Made by a program: the position numbers and the translations under genes. The notes beneath the pieces were generated by a model. That model was not told the origin of the DNA. It made no database searches and worked only from the letters and a program-made list of their open reading frames with translations. A stretch of 20,979 bases of DNA from a virus: IMG/VR virus record IMGVR_UViG_3300017708_001557, positions 1 through 20,979 of that record; one strand, 5' to 3'. Shown here piece after piece: positions 1-6,548 of this stretch (position 1 is the stretch's first letter; each line of letters starts with the position of its first letter).

Positions 1-221
1 AAAAGTGTTATTGCGTATTATGGGAGGAAAGACTGAAAGAAGATTTGTCTATTAAAATAGCAGAAGTTCTTTCAAGTAAGATAACAAAAGAGAGGCTAGC
101 ACTTAGTTTGGCTTCTCTAATTGTAGATAAGCACAGTGATGAAGAAGAATCCGTTAGGGCTTTAGAATACAGTTGTGAAAATGGTAATGCCCAATACTTG
201 ATGAATTGGGCGTTGCTTTGA
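1..221 (+). CDS. 3' end of an unknown gene (partial)
   Basis: An open frame enters from the left edge (codons in phase from base 3) and ends at TGA 219-221, giving about 72 C-terminal residues. The peptide is mostly helical and charged. It begins with a Cys-rich stretch (KCYCVLW) and ends with NAQYLMNWALL. I do not recognise the family. The next gene starts 26 bases downstream with its own ribosome site. The codon use and A+T richness match the neighbours, so this is probably a real gene whose start lies outside the window. Confidence 0.6.
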   Translation, partial: KCYCVLWEERLKEDLSIKIAEVLSSKITKERLALSLASLIVDKHSDEEESVRALEYSCENGNAQYLMNWALL

Positions 222-247
222 AATAGATGATTGAAGGTGTTTCAAAT

Positions 248-487
248 ATGCCCAAAAACATACAGACAATACAGAGGCTTGAGAAGGTCTTAGAACAAGG
301 CCCGATGAACCCACATGAAATAATGTACGCTTACAAACAAAGGTGGCCTAAGCACCAACCAACAATGTCTAGACTAGGTAATTTATTATCTAGACACCCA
401 CAATTCATATCTACGGGTATGGATAAGATAGAAGGTCCCATAGGTGCTGATAAAGTAAAAATATGGGCTTTAAATCAAACAGTATAG
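248..487 (+). CDS. Small winged-helix-like protein
   Basis: This is a protein of about 79 residues whose pattern suggests a winged helix-turn-helix: helix (IQTIQRLEKVLEQGP), helix (NPHEIMYAYKQRW), recognition-like helix (TMSRLGNLLSRHP), then a short wing with GADKVKIWAL. The same layout recurs in the gene at 13178-13405 (GP..s..qvY....L......MS.LGRLL..H), so the two look like paralogues. I chose the ATG at 248 because GAAGGTG sits 8 bases upstream. An in-frame ATG at 227 has no ribosome site. The likely role is DNA binding, perhaps as a viral regulator, but that is inferred from fold pattern only. Confidence 0.65.
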   Translation: MPKNIQTIQRLEKVLEQGPMNPHEIMYAYKQRWPKHQPTMSRLGNLLSRHPQFISTGMDKIEGPIGADKVKIWALNQTV

Positions 488-511
488 TAGTATCTGCAAA
501 GACTACCGATA

Positions 512-524
512 GGGTGCAAAGCCC
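512..524 (+). other. Short GGG/CCC hairpin with TGCAAAG loop
   Basis: In the 57-base spacer between two genes, GGG-TGCAAAG-CCC forms a 3-bp stem with a 7-base loop. A second TGCAAAG lies 20 bases upstream at 495-501. The same loop flanked by GG/CC recurs in the longer hairpin at 16446-16464. No T run follows, so this is not a clear terminator. It may be a protein-binding site, an RNA element or chance. Confidence 0.25.
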
Positions 525-544
525 GATGAAAATGAGGAATAAAT

Positions 545-784
545 ATGAATGTAGAATTTAGATTGATAGACGAAGAAGAATTACCACCATTGGTAATAAG
601 TATGAATGAGAACGACGAACCAAAGGTAGTGATTAACAGCCATCACCGTATTTGGATGAGTCTGCATAGAAGGACAATAGCAGGTGTAGTTGATGCACTG
701 CAAGATAAGTTAGATGAATTACTTACAGGTTTCTTGAAAGAACAGAGAGCAAATGAAAAAATGGACATGGGGGATTGGGAGTGA
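545..784 (+). CDS. Unknown 79-residue acidic protein
   Basis: I do not recognise the family. The protein has an N-terminal beta-like stretch (MNVEFRLID), a central strand (PKVVINSHHRIWMSL), then a long amphipathic helix (RTIAGVVDALQDKLDELLTGF) and an acidic tail. GAGG lies about 8 bases before the ATG. The stop codon overlaps the GTG start of the next gene (GTGA), so the two are probably translationally coupled. It is soluble, with no membrane segment and no cysteines. The paired His-His followed by IWMSLHRR is a distinctive signature for a homology search. Confidence 0.65.
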   Translation: MNVEFRLIDEEELPPLVISMNENDEPKVVINSHHRIWMSLHRRTIAGVVDALQDKLDELLTGFLKEQRANEKMDMGDWE

Positions 785-969
785 AGACTTGTTTGTGTGG
801 AAAAACAGGATTAACTGTTACTACAACATGCGATAAGTGTTTGAAACCATTGTGTCGAAAGTGCGCAACTATTGTTGTGCCTAAACAGTTAAATGGTGAC
901 ATAAAAATAAACCATGTACAATGTATGCCCAAGGCATTTCAAAAAAAATACTATGAGGTGAAAGCATGA
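781..969 (+). CDS. Small zinc-finger protein
   Basis: This is a protein of about 62 residues with CxC near the start (KTCLCGKTG), then CDKCLKPLCRKC and a last Cys in NHVQCMPK. The spacing suggests one treble-clef or two interleaved zinc sites. I chose GTG 781, which overlaps the previous stop and has GGGGGA just upstream. A TTG two codons earlier is less likely because it lies almost within that ribosome site. The 3' end overlaps the next start (ATGA). The function is unknown. It could be an adaptor or a nucleic-acid-binding protein, as many small viral zinc proteins are. Confidence 0.65.
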   Translation: MKTCLCGKTGLTVTTTCDKCLKPLCRKCATIVVPKQLNGDIKINHVQCMPKAFQKKYYEVKA

Positions 970-1229
970 TTGAGACACTAATTGGCAGGAATTTTTTATT
1001 ATATCCAAGGTCTACTCTTCGCAAAGAGGGAATATTACTAAGTGTTGATGAACACGGTTTCTGTTTTAGAATAACATATCAAACTGACAGCACAAGATAC
1101 AAAGTTGGTGATATTTACTTTATATCAAAAGGTGAAGGTCTTACTTGTGTTTTAATGGAAGAGGAATTTGGAAAGAAAATAGAGGCTCAAAAGATAGAGG
1201 CTGAAAATAAAAAAATAAAAGGTGAATAA
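966..1229 (+). CDS. Unknown 87-residue protein, beta-rich with charged tail
   Basis: I do not recognise the family. The first 65 residues look like a small beta barrel (GILLSVDEHGFCFRITYQ, then YKVGDIYFIS, then LTCVLMEEEF), and the last 20 are a Lys/Glu-rich helix. The ATG overlaps the previous stop (ATGA) and has GAGGTGA 5 bases upstream. The last codons (GGTGAATAA) supply the ribosome site of the next gene. A small SH3- or OB-like barrel is possible from the pattern but not demonstrable by eye. Confidence 0.6.
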   Translation: MIETLIGRNFLLYPRSTLRKEGILLSVDEHGFCFRITYQTDSTRYKVGDIYFISKGEGLTCVLMEEEFGKKIEAQKIEAENKKIKGE

Positions 1230-1230
1230 A

Positions 1231-2343
1231 ATGCAAATACCAAGAGAAGCAATTGAATTAACATATGAAAAAGAAGAAAGAAACTTTAAGAGAACATTAG
1301 GCGAAGGCCGATGGGATAGAAAACTAAAACAGGAAATGATTGAACTTTCTGTAGCGGATAATTACGAAGATGCTAAACATGAATGGTCTGCTACCGGAGA
1401 AATTTGGTGGAATATGGGTCACGGACATGCTCCCGATTGGGTTGTCAATTCTAAGAATGGTTTTGAACAATGTTTGTGTGGTCACAGAATTGTTTATCAC
1501 TTTGAGATAGAAAACAAACTAACAGGTGTCAAAGAATGTGTGGGTTCCGACCACATCAATTCATACTTGATTCTTAATGAAATCAAAGAAAGAACAGGTT
1601 TGAGTGATGAGGAAATCACTGACGAAATGATTGAAGAGTGGATAAATGTTAAGATTAAGTCCATGAAATGTGAAAAATGGTGGGATGAACAAGGTGATGA
1701 TTTCATTGACAAGTTTGAAGCAATTAGAGAACTAGACTTGCGAATAAATGTCAACGAAAAGGGCCATTATTGGGATAAGCAATTAAGCATGTATAGACCA
1801 AGAACTCGCATTCGTAAGCGTTCTAGTGGGGGTAACATGGCTTCTATTGTATGGAGGTGGAATCACCCCAACAACCCTAGGAATCAACAAGAAGTTCATG
1901 GTTATCCCAACAAGAAACTATTGGATGACCTAGATGAGTTTTATGAAATGTCGGAGTCTCTTATCGAACAGATTAACAAAGAAGACATGGTTCTAGTAAA
2001 TAGAATCAAACTGATAAACGATAAAAAGGGTAAGTTAGTTAGGCGAACTGATGATGATGCAATTCAAGAAATGGCTGCATTCTATGATTTGAAGAATCTA
2101 AATGAATATAGTCAACAATACTTAACTGATTGGGAGAGTAACTTCTTTACAGACATGAAAAGAAAACTATCTAAATACGAAACATTGAGCAATGCACAAT
2201 TAGAAACATTGGGTAGATTGCTAATTCCTGCAACGGAAAAACAAATTAAATATTTGCTTGCACTAGGCTTTGAAGGCAATACAAATTTATCAAAGCGGCA
2301 AGCATCAAACGCTATTAAGGAGCAAAGAAACAAGACGGCTTAA
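1231..2343 (+). CDS. Zinc-binding protein with KQIxxL tail, probably DNA-related
   Basis: This is a protein of about 370 residues. Around residues 85-110 it carries CLCGHRIVYHF followed by N-K-L-T-G and ECVGSDHI. That resembles the phage zinc module in which CxCG...I.N..TG....VGS.C binds a metal. Here the last ligand would be His rather than Cys. The C-terminus has ATEKQIKYLLALGF then LSKRQASNAI, a short motif I associate with helicase and phage replication proteins (KQI..L..LG....L.K.xAS..I). The middle is charged and helical. I chose ATG 1231, with AAGGTGA 5 bases upstream, over an in-frame GTG at 1222 that lies inside that ribosome site. I cannot assign an activity. A recombination or replication accessory role is inferred. 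Confidence 0.7.
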   Translation: MQIPREAIELTYEKEERNFKRTLGEGRWDRKLKQEMIELSVADNYEDAKHEWSATGEIWWNMGHGHAPDWVVNSKNGFEQCLCGHRIVYHFEIENKLTGVKECVGSDHINSYLILNEIKERTGLSDEEITDEMIEEWINVKIKSMKCEKWWDEQGDDFIDKFEAIRELDLRINVNEKGHYWDKQLSMYRPRTRIRKRSSGGNMASIVWRWNHPNNPRNQQEVHGYPNKKLLDDLDEFYEMSESLIEQINKEDMVLVNRIKLINDKKGKLVRRTDDDAIQEMAAFYDLKNLNEYSQQYLTDWESNFFTDMKRKLSKYETLSNAQLETLGRLLIPATEKQIKYLLALGFEGNTNLSKRQASNAIKEQRNKTA

Positions 2344-2346
2344 ATA
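2339..2346 (+). promoter_or_regulatory. Possible archaeal TATA box upstream of the Ubl gene
   Basis: CTTAAATA spans the stop codon of the upstream gene, about 42 bases before the ATG at 2385. A start of transcription 25-30 bases downstream would leave a leader of about 15 bases carrying the AGGTGA ribosome site. The 41-base gap here is one of the longest in this half of the window. This is a weak pattern match in AT-rich DNA. Confidence 0.25.
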
Positions 2347-2384
2347 GTCGTAGAACATGAGAAAAACACAGACAGGTGAAGATT

Positions 2385-2591
2385 ATGATTAAACTAAGAA
2401 TATTGAATGAAACTGGACACACGGAATTAGAGATGGCTTCAGCAGAAGTTATTGAGCAGATTGACCAACACCCTACCCATTGGCTTTTTGTCGATGGTGA
2501 GATTGTTAGCAGAGAAAATATCACAGAGATAAATTGGGACACTGTTGAATCAGTAGATTTGACTCCCGCTATCGTTGGAGGCGGCTATTAA
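2385..2591 (+). CDS. Ubiquitin-like (beta-grasp) protein ending in GGGY
   Basis: This is a 68-residue protein that lines up with ubiquitin by pattern. Strand 1 is MIKLRILNETG, strand 2 HTELEMA, the helix SAEVIEQIDQH, strand 3 with its turn THWLFVDGEIV (compare RLIFAGKQL in ubiquitin), then a loop and the last strand VESVDLTPAIV. It ends G65-G66-G67-Y68. A C-terminal Gly-Gly followed by one extra residue is typical of ubiquitin-family precursors that a peptidase must trim. It could also be a ThiS/MoaD-type sulfur carrier, which uses the same fold and tail. I chose ATG 2385 with AGGTGA just upstream rather than the GTG at 2376. An E1-like gene lies about 2.6 kb downstream and a JAMM peptidase about 4 kb downstream, which fits a Ubl pathway. 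Confidence 0.7.
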   Translation: MIKLRILNETGHTELEMASAEVIEQIDQHPTHWLFVDGEIVSRENITEINWDTVESVDLTPAIVGGGY

Positions 2592-2631
2592 AACTAGCAG
2601 TACCAACTATATTTTTCTCAAAAGGTGTATC

Positions 2632-2910
2632 ATGCCCCTCTTCCGGAATTTTGAAGAGTGTAAGAGTATTGTCTCTCTTATGCTTGGAGATTTCTCGGAG
2701 GAGGGGCGAAAAAAAATAGAAGACACCATTATTTATTGTCAGCATTTAGATAGCGATGCTGACAAAACTTTCGCACTCACTCGTTCCGTAAAAAAACAAT
2801 TATGGGACATACCTAAAGCAGTTGATATAGGCTTTGTAGAATATCTAAAAGAAAAAGTATTGGAGATTTCAATACTTATTGAATATAAAAAGGTGAATAA
2901 TGATGAATAA
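2632..2910 (+). CDS. Unknown 92-residue helical protein
   Basis: I do not recognise the family. It appears all-helical: FRNFEECKSIVSLMLGDF, then EEGRKKIEDTIIYCQHL, then KTFALTRSVKKQLWDI and GFVEYLKEKVLEISIL. I chose ATG 2632, which has AAAGGTG 4 bases upstream, rather than a TTG at 2575 inside the previous gene. The end overlaps the next small gene by 8 bases. It has no membrane segments. It lies directly after the ubiquitin-like gene, so it may be a partner or substrate, but nothing in the sequence proves this. Confidence 0.55.
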   Translation: MPLFRNFEECKSIVSLMLGDFSEEGRKKIEDTIIYCQHLDSDADKTFALTRSVKKQLWDIPKAVDIGFVEYLKEKVLEISILIEYKKVNNDE

Positions 2911-3058
2911 TCCGGACTATGTACCTAACACTAGAGGTAGACCGATAGCAACTAGATGTAGAATATGTGGAGGACAATTAGTGAATCCAAAAGACTTCAA
3001 AAATGAAGCACATGAGAGTTGTCTCAAAAAATACAAATCGAATAAATATATGATGTGA
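2903..3058 (+). CDS. Short C2HC zinc-finger protein
   Basis: This is a protein of about 51 residues, easily missed because of its size. It holds TRCRICGG near residue 18 and HESC near residue 40, a Cx2C...Hx3C set of four zinc ligands. The tail is Lys-rich. Two ATG codons stand in tandem (2900 and 2903). The second lies at a better distance from AGGTGA at 2891-2896. The stop is followed at once by the next gene. Its size and ligand set resemble small treble-clef adaptors or DNA-binding knuckles. It belongs to the tightly spaced run that follows the Ubl gene. Confidence 0.55.
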   Translation: MNNPDYVPNTRGRPIATRCRICGGQLVNPKDFKNEAHESCLKKYKSNKYMM

Positions 3059-3063
3059 AAAAC

Positions 3064-4383
3064 ATGGATGTAGAAATAAGAATTAGAAGAAGAGGAATAA
3101 AATACGAACAAAACACTACAGTAGGTGTTTCTTTTATAAATAAAGAAACCAATGAAAAAAGAGAGTATGATGTTTTCATACCTCAAAGAGTTGCACAATT
3201 GACCCACATTTGGACTTTAAGCGACCAAAATGCAGTAAATAAAGCAGATGCTATAGCAGAAAGTCTTGCACAAAAGTTCTTTAAAGGTCTTAAAGAATAT
3301 TTTAGTGTTTGTCCCAATGACGAAATAGTTTATTCTTTTTGTGACATAGAAGTTTTTGTAGAAAAACCCTATGCTCTTAATGGCGTGAAGTTTTCATTGA
3401 AAGAATTAAGCAACAAACTTTCTAGATTTTCTTTGGCTTCTATGATAGTCGACGAAAGAGAAAACGACATAGAAAATAAAAGAAAGTCTATGAAGAAAAA
3501 AATAAGAACAATTATGAAAACTCCCGAAGATATCTTGTATGCTCTAGAGAACAGAGTACCGTTTTACTTCTTCAAAAAAGAAGATGACGACTACCGCACT
3601 ACAAAGCACGATGTTAGACTAAATCTAAAAAGAATAGGACACTCTAATTACGCACTAGAAATTAGTGATGGTGTTTGGGGTGAAATTTCGGAAAAAGAAT
3701 TGTTGACATATTTAGGTCACTACCGTCACGGATATAATCGTGGCACTTGGAAATTATTAAGTCCTTCAAAACTTTACTATAAAATATTAGGTAAAATGCC
3801 GTTAGATTCCGACCTAAAGGTTATGATTGCATTCTTATTACAAAACAGAACTCAAGACATAGTAGAAAAGAGAGCAAGGTCTTTGATGGCAGACATGGCA
3901 GAGAAATACAAAGACCGTGTTTTAATTGTCGAAGACTCCCAATACACGGCCACCAATAAAAGCAAACCAATAACTAAGGTATTAGTCAAAGGCCAAAGAA
4001 CAGATTGGCTTCTAGTTGAAAACTATTACTCTCGGAACAATAGAAACGACCCACAAAGAGTTTCTACTTATTGCTTAACTACTATAGTATATGAGGAGGG
4101 CGACACACTGCCGGATGGTTCAATAGCAAATAAACAAACAAGATTGGCCAAATGGAATGGCCCTATTTGTATAAATACAGGAGGAAAAAATCCATCGCTA
4201 GGAGACCAATTCGCATCAAGAATGTTATCTTTAATGAATGACAGTTCAGTTTCGGAAAGGGTTTCAACAATCAGCAATTATTATACAGTTGAAGATGAAA
4301 ATAGAATAAGAATACCTTTAATGGAGGAATATACAAATGAAAAAGATACCTATGATGAGATGTGTAGAGTGCGAGAGCAATAG
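3064..4383 (+). CDS. Large unknown protein between Ubl and TFB genes
   Basis: This is a protein of about 439 residues that I do not recognise. Residues 1-110 look beta-rich (VEIRIRRRG, VGVSFINK, EYDVFIPQ). Residues 135-165 are Lys/Arg-rich and helical. The middle, near 165-245, has a WGEISEKELLTYLGHYRHGY stretch. The C-terminal third has a strand (DWLLVENYY), then TYCLTTIVYEEG, then NGPICINTGGKNPSLGDQF and a helix. The isolated Cys of PICINTG, before a Pro and a helix, vaguely recalls the active-site loop of E2-like enzymes, but this is weak. ATG 3064 is preferred. A GTG at 3055 overlaps the previous stop and has no ribosome site. The last 47 bases overlap the TFB gene. Confidence 0.65.
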   Translation: MDVEIRIRRRGIKYEQNTTVGVSFINKETNEKREYDVFIPQRVAQLTHIWTLSDQNAVNKADAIAESLAQKFFKGLKEYFSVCPNDEIVYSFCDIEVFVEKPYALNGVKFSLKELSNKLSRFSLASMIVDERENDIENKRKSMKKKIRTIMKTPEDILYALENRVPFYFFKKEDDDYRTTKHDVRLNLKRIGHSNYALEISDGVWGEISEKELLTYLGHYRHGYNRGTWKLLSPSKLYYKILGKMPLDSDLKVMIAFLLQNRTQDIVEKRARSLMADMAEKYKDRVLIVEDSQYTATNKSKPITKVLVKGQRTDWLLVENYYSRNNRNDPQRVSTYCLTTIVYEEGDTLPDGSIANKQTRLAKWNGPICINTGGKNPSLGDQFASRMLSLMNDSSVSERVSTISNYYTVEDENRIRIPLMEEYTNEKDTYDEMCRVREQ

Positions 4384-5179
4384 TTTTAGTTTTGATGATA
4401 GGCTAGGAGAACAGGTTTGTGATGAATGTGGTTTAGTTTTGATAACAGAACCATTTGAACAAAACTCATACTCGTATGATGCTAATGGACAATTAGTTAG
4501 AGAAGCATGGAAATTACCTTCAACGAATGTTTCGTCAATGAAAAGTTGGGGTAAAACAGACAGGGCAATACATACAGGTATTGCCATGTGTAAGATTCTT
4601 CTTTCGTCATTAAGTTCTTCTAGTGCTTTAAGAGAAAGAGTAGATATACTCTATAGAGAGTTGTACAGAAAGCATGTATTTACTACATCTACATTAGAAG
4701 ATAGGTCGGCAGCATTAGTATATTACATACTAAGAGAATGCAATTTACCTTACACTCTAGAAGAAGTTTGTAGAGAATATGATTGCGCCTCAAAAAGAGT
4801 ATTCAAACTATCTAAAAAAATTGCATTAGCAATGAACAACACTAGTATTTTTCTAATAAATGATAGTAGACCATTTGCAGAAAAGTATGCTAGTAAAATA
4901 GGAGGTCCTTCTTTTGTATCTAAAGTTGGCCGACTAGCAGTTTATTTCGATGACTTTGTTGTTAAAAGTGGAGAAAATCTTAGACCTTCTTCACCCGCAG
5001 CGTTTTGTTACATTGTTTGTTTATTAGAAAACAGCGAAGTTTCACAAAAAACATTATCGGAAAAAACAGGTTTCTCAACTAGAACAATTTATAGAGAAAC
5101 GGAAAGACTACTAAAATTTAAAAATTTAAATAAAAATGAAATAAAAGGAAAGGGAATAGAATGGATAGAAATATATTGA
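4337..5179 (+). CDS. tfb: Transcription initiation factor TFB (TFIIB-like)
   Basis: This is a 280-residue TFB, the archaeal TFIIB homologue that recruits RNA polymerase to a TBP-bound promoter. An N-terminal zinc ribbon has C9, C12, C28 and C31 (CVEC...CDECGLVL). It is followed by a linker with REAWKLPSTN and KSWGKTD, then two cyclin-like repeats from about residue 85 to the end. The second holds a helix-turn-helix near KTLSEKTGFSTRTIYRETERLL. It is slightly shorter than cellular TFBs (about 300). GGAGG lies 9 bases before the ATG, inside the end of the previous gene. A viral TFB could redirect host polymerase to viral promoters, which is inference. Confidence 0.85.
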   Translation: MKKIPMMRCVECESNSFSFDDRLGEQVCDECGLVLITEPFEQNSYSYDANGQLVREAWKLPSTNVSSMKSWGKTDRAIHTGIAMCKILLSSLSSSSALRERVDILYRELYRKHVFTTSTLEDRSAALVYYILRECNLPYTLEEVCREYDCASKRVFKLSKKIALAMNNTSIFLINDSRPFAEKYASKIGGPSFVSKVGRLAVYFDDFVVKSGENLRPSSPAAFCYIVCLLENSEVSQKTLSEKTGFSTRTIYRETERLLKFKNLNKNEIKGKGIEWIEIY

Positions 5180-5739
5180 TAATAGGAGCAGGAGGAATCG
5201 GTAGTCATTTGATTAGGATTCTAGAAAGCGTAACAGGCGACGGAACAAAGGAACAATTGTATAGCATCAATGTTTCCGACCCCGATACAGTAGAAGAAAA
5301 GAACTTGACATATCAAGACTTTACTAAAGAAGACATAGGTAAAAAGAAAGTTCACTGTATGAAAAAGCACAGTCAAGTGAATGGTACAAACCCATATCCA
5401 ATATTGACTGAAACACAGTTGAAAGGATATGATTTGGTTGTATGTTGTGTAGATAATTTAGACGCTAGAAGGCTCTTGTATCGTTCACAGGTTAAATGGC
5501 TAGACTTGCGTTCTCAAGGGCGTAATGCGGCCTTTATTTCATACAAGGCTGACCCATCAATGTATGATACTATGTTGGCCGGTCCGGATGGTTCTTTTAG
5601 TTGTCAAGGTGATTCTTGGGATGGCTCTAATAAAGGACTACATTTCATGCATGTTGCTATTGCAGGAATGGCAGCAGAATGGATTCAGCGTTGGTTTAAT
5701 GGTGAATCAGTGAATGACTTCATGGTTGTGAATGTATGA
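5161..5739 (+). CDS. E1/ThiF/MoeB-like adenylating enzyme (compact)
   Basis: This is a 192-residue Rossmann-fold protein of the E1-like superfamily, which adenylates the C-terminal glycine of ubiquitin-like proteins or of ThiS/MoaD. Visible motifs are GAGGIGS (residues 9-15, nucleotide loop), VSDPDTVEEKNLTYQDF (D40, D42, N48, Q52), DIGKKKV (59-64) and DLVVCCVDNLDARR (91-104). A late Cys in SFSCQGD (C148) could be the thioester or persulfide residue. It lacks the Arg usual in the NxxRQ motif (Tyr51 here) and lacks the zinc CxxC pairs of MoeB. It is only a bare catalytic domain. Its ATG overlaps the TFB end by 19 bases, with AAGGGA upstream. The next gene overlaps it as ATGA. Confidence 0.85.
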   Translation: MDRNILIIGAGGIGSHLIRILESVTGDGTKEQLYSINVSDPDTVEEKNLTYQDFTKEDIGKKKVHCMKKHSQVNGTNPYPILTETQLKGYDLVVCCVDNLDARRLLYRSQVKWLDLRSQGRNAAFISYKADPSMYDTMLAGPDGSFSCQGDSWDGSNKGLHFMHVAIAGMAAEWIQRWFNGESVNDFMVVNV

Positions 5740-6329
5740 ATATATTTGCACTATCAACAGACCCCGTAGAATCAGCACAACAAATGCTAGACAAACATGT
5801 AATTAAAATGCCAACTGAAAGTTGTCAAATGTTACACACAAATTGTCTTTACTTTTTGTTTTGGAATTGTCATGGTAGAGAACCTTCATTGAAAGAGTTG
5901 AAGGAATTTCATAAAGAGTCGCACTTTAACTATTTGATGAAACCCGCTATGCTTAATCACCCTAGCACTATTTGGGCTAGACAAAATAAAGCAAATTACA
6001 TGTGGTTATACAATCATGCTATGGCACTATGTAAAGAATATACCTTTAGATATGGAAAGATTCACGGAACAGAAAAAAGAATACTGGATAGTTTTACATT
6101 CCCCTATGAAGAAGAAGACTTAACTCCTGTATCTATTGCTATGGCTGATATTTACAGACTACCAAAAGAAAAACATACTTGGGACTTTGTAATCAAGTCA
6201 TATCGCCATTATTACTTACAAGGGAAATGGGATTTCGCCTTTTGGAGTAAAAGAAAAGAACCGGAATGGTGGCCGGAAAACCACAGATATAATATGATAA
6301 AAAATAGAAAACCCTTTGGAGGAATATAA
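5736..6329 (+). CDS. Conserved phage-type DKHV/KMPTE protein
   Basis: This is a 197-residue protein with the pattern MNIFALSTDP...AQQMLDKHVIKM...ESCQML, then HPSTIWARQNKANYMWLYNH and EYTFRYGKIH. I know this arrangement from hypothetical proteins of marine bacteriophages and cyanophages. Some are labelled pyrimidine-dimer-glycosylase-like, a label I cannot verify here. Conserved Asp, Lys, His, Glu and the W-R pair suggest an enzyme, perhaps acting on DNA. The start overlaps the E1 stop (ATGA), and the next gene begins directly after the stop, so it is co-translated with the E1 and JAMM genes. It has no membrane segments. Its presence inside a Ubl-pathway cluster may be incidental. Confidence 0.7.
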   Translation: MNIFALSTDPVESAQQMLDKHVIKMPTESCQMLHTNCLYFLFWNCHGREPSLKELKEFHKESHFNYLMKPAMLNHPSTIWARQNKANYMWLYNHAMALCKEYTFRYGKIHGTEKRILDSFTFPYEEEDLTPVSIAMADIYRLPKEKHTWDFVIKSYRHYYLQGKWDFAFWSKRKEPEWWPENHRYNMIKNRKPFGGI

Positions 6330-6548
6330 ATGAAATATACAAATGAAGATTTAGGAAAAAGAATTGATTATAGCGATGATAGCGGTAGTTATTACGATGA
6401 GAGAATTGTAGAAGTCTATTGTGCAATATGCAGTTCTAGATTTGTAGGGCCGATTAGACATGCAGGTGGATTTATTGCAGGACATGAAGCGTTTCATGCT
6501 TGGGAATTTAAAATCGCTATGAATGCTGATGATGGGATGGTGGCTTAA
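6330..6548 (+). CDS. Small C2H2-type zinc-finger protein
   Basis: This is a 72-residue acidic protein with YCAICSSRF (Cx2C, near residue 31) followed by RHAGGFIAGHEAFHAW (Hx3H, near residue 52), a likely single zinc site. GGAGG lies before the ATG, which directly follows the previous stop. The next ATG likewise follows this stop. The finger sits between the E1-like and JAMM genes. In some archaeal Ubl operons, such as that of Caldiarchaeum, a small RING-like gene holds a comparable place. This finger has too few ligands for a RING, so an E3-like role is speculation. Confidence 0.65.
   Translation: MKYTNEDLGKRIDYSDDSGSYYDERIVEVYCAICSSRFVGPIRHAGGFIAGHEAFHAWEFKIAMNADDGMVA

Noticed and set aside
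723-932. Minus-strand frame of 69 codons
   Set aside because: It is antisense to the zinc-finger gene at 781-969 and lacks any recognisable domain or start signal.
2385-2591. Plain ThiS/MoaD sulfur carrier instead of a protein tag
   Set aside because: Not ruled out. ThiS and MoaD normally end exactly in GG, whereas this protein has an extra Tyr, and no thiamin or molybdopterin genes are near. Kept as the main alternative.
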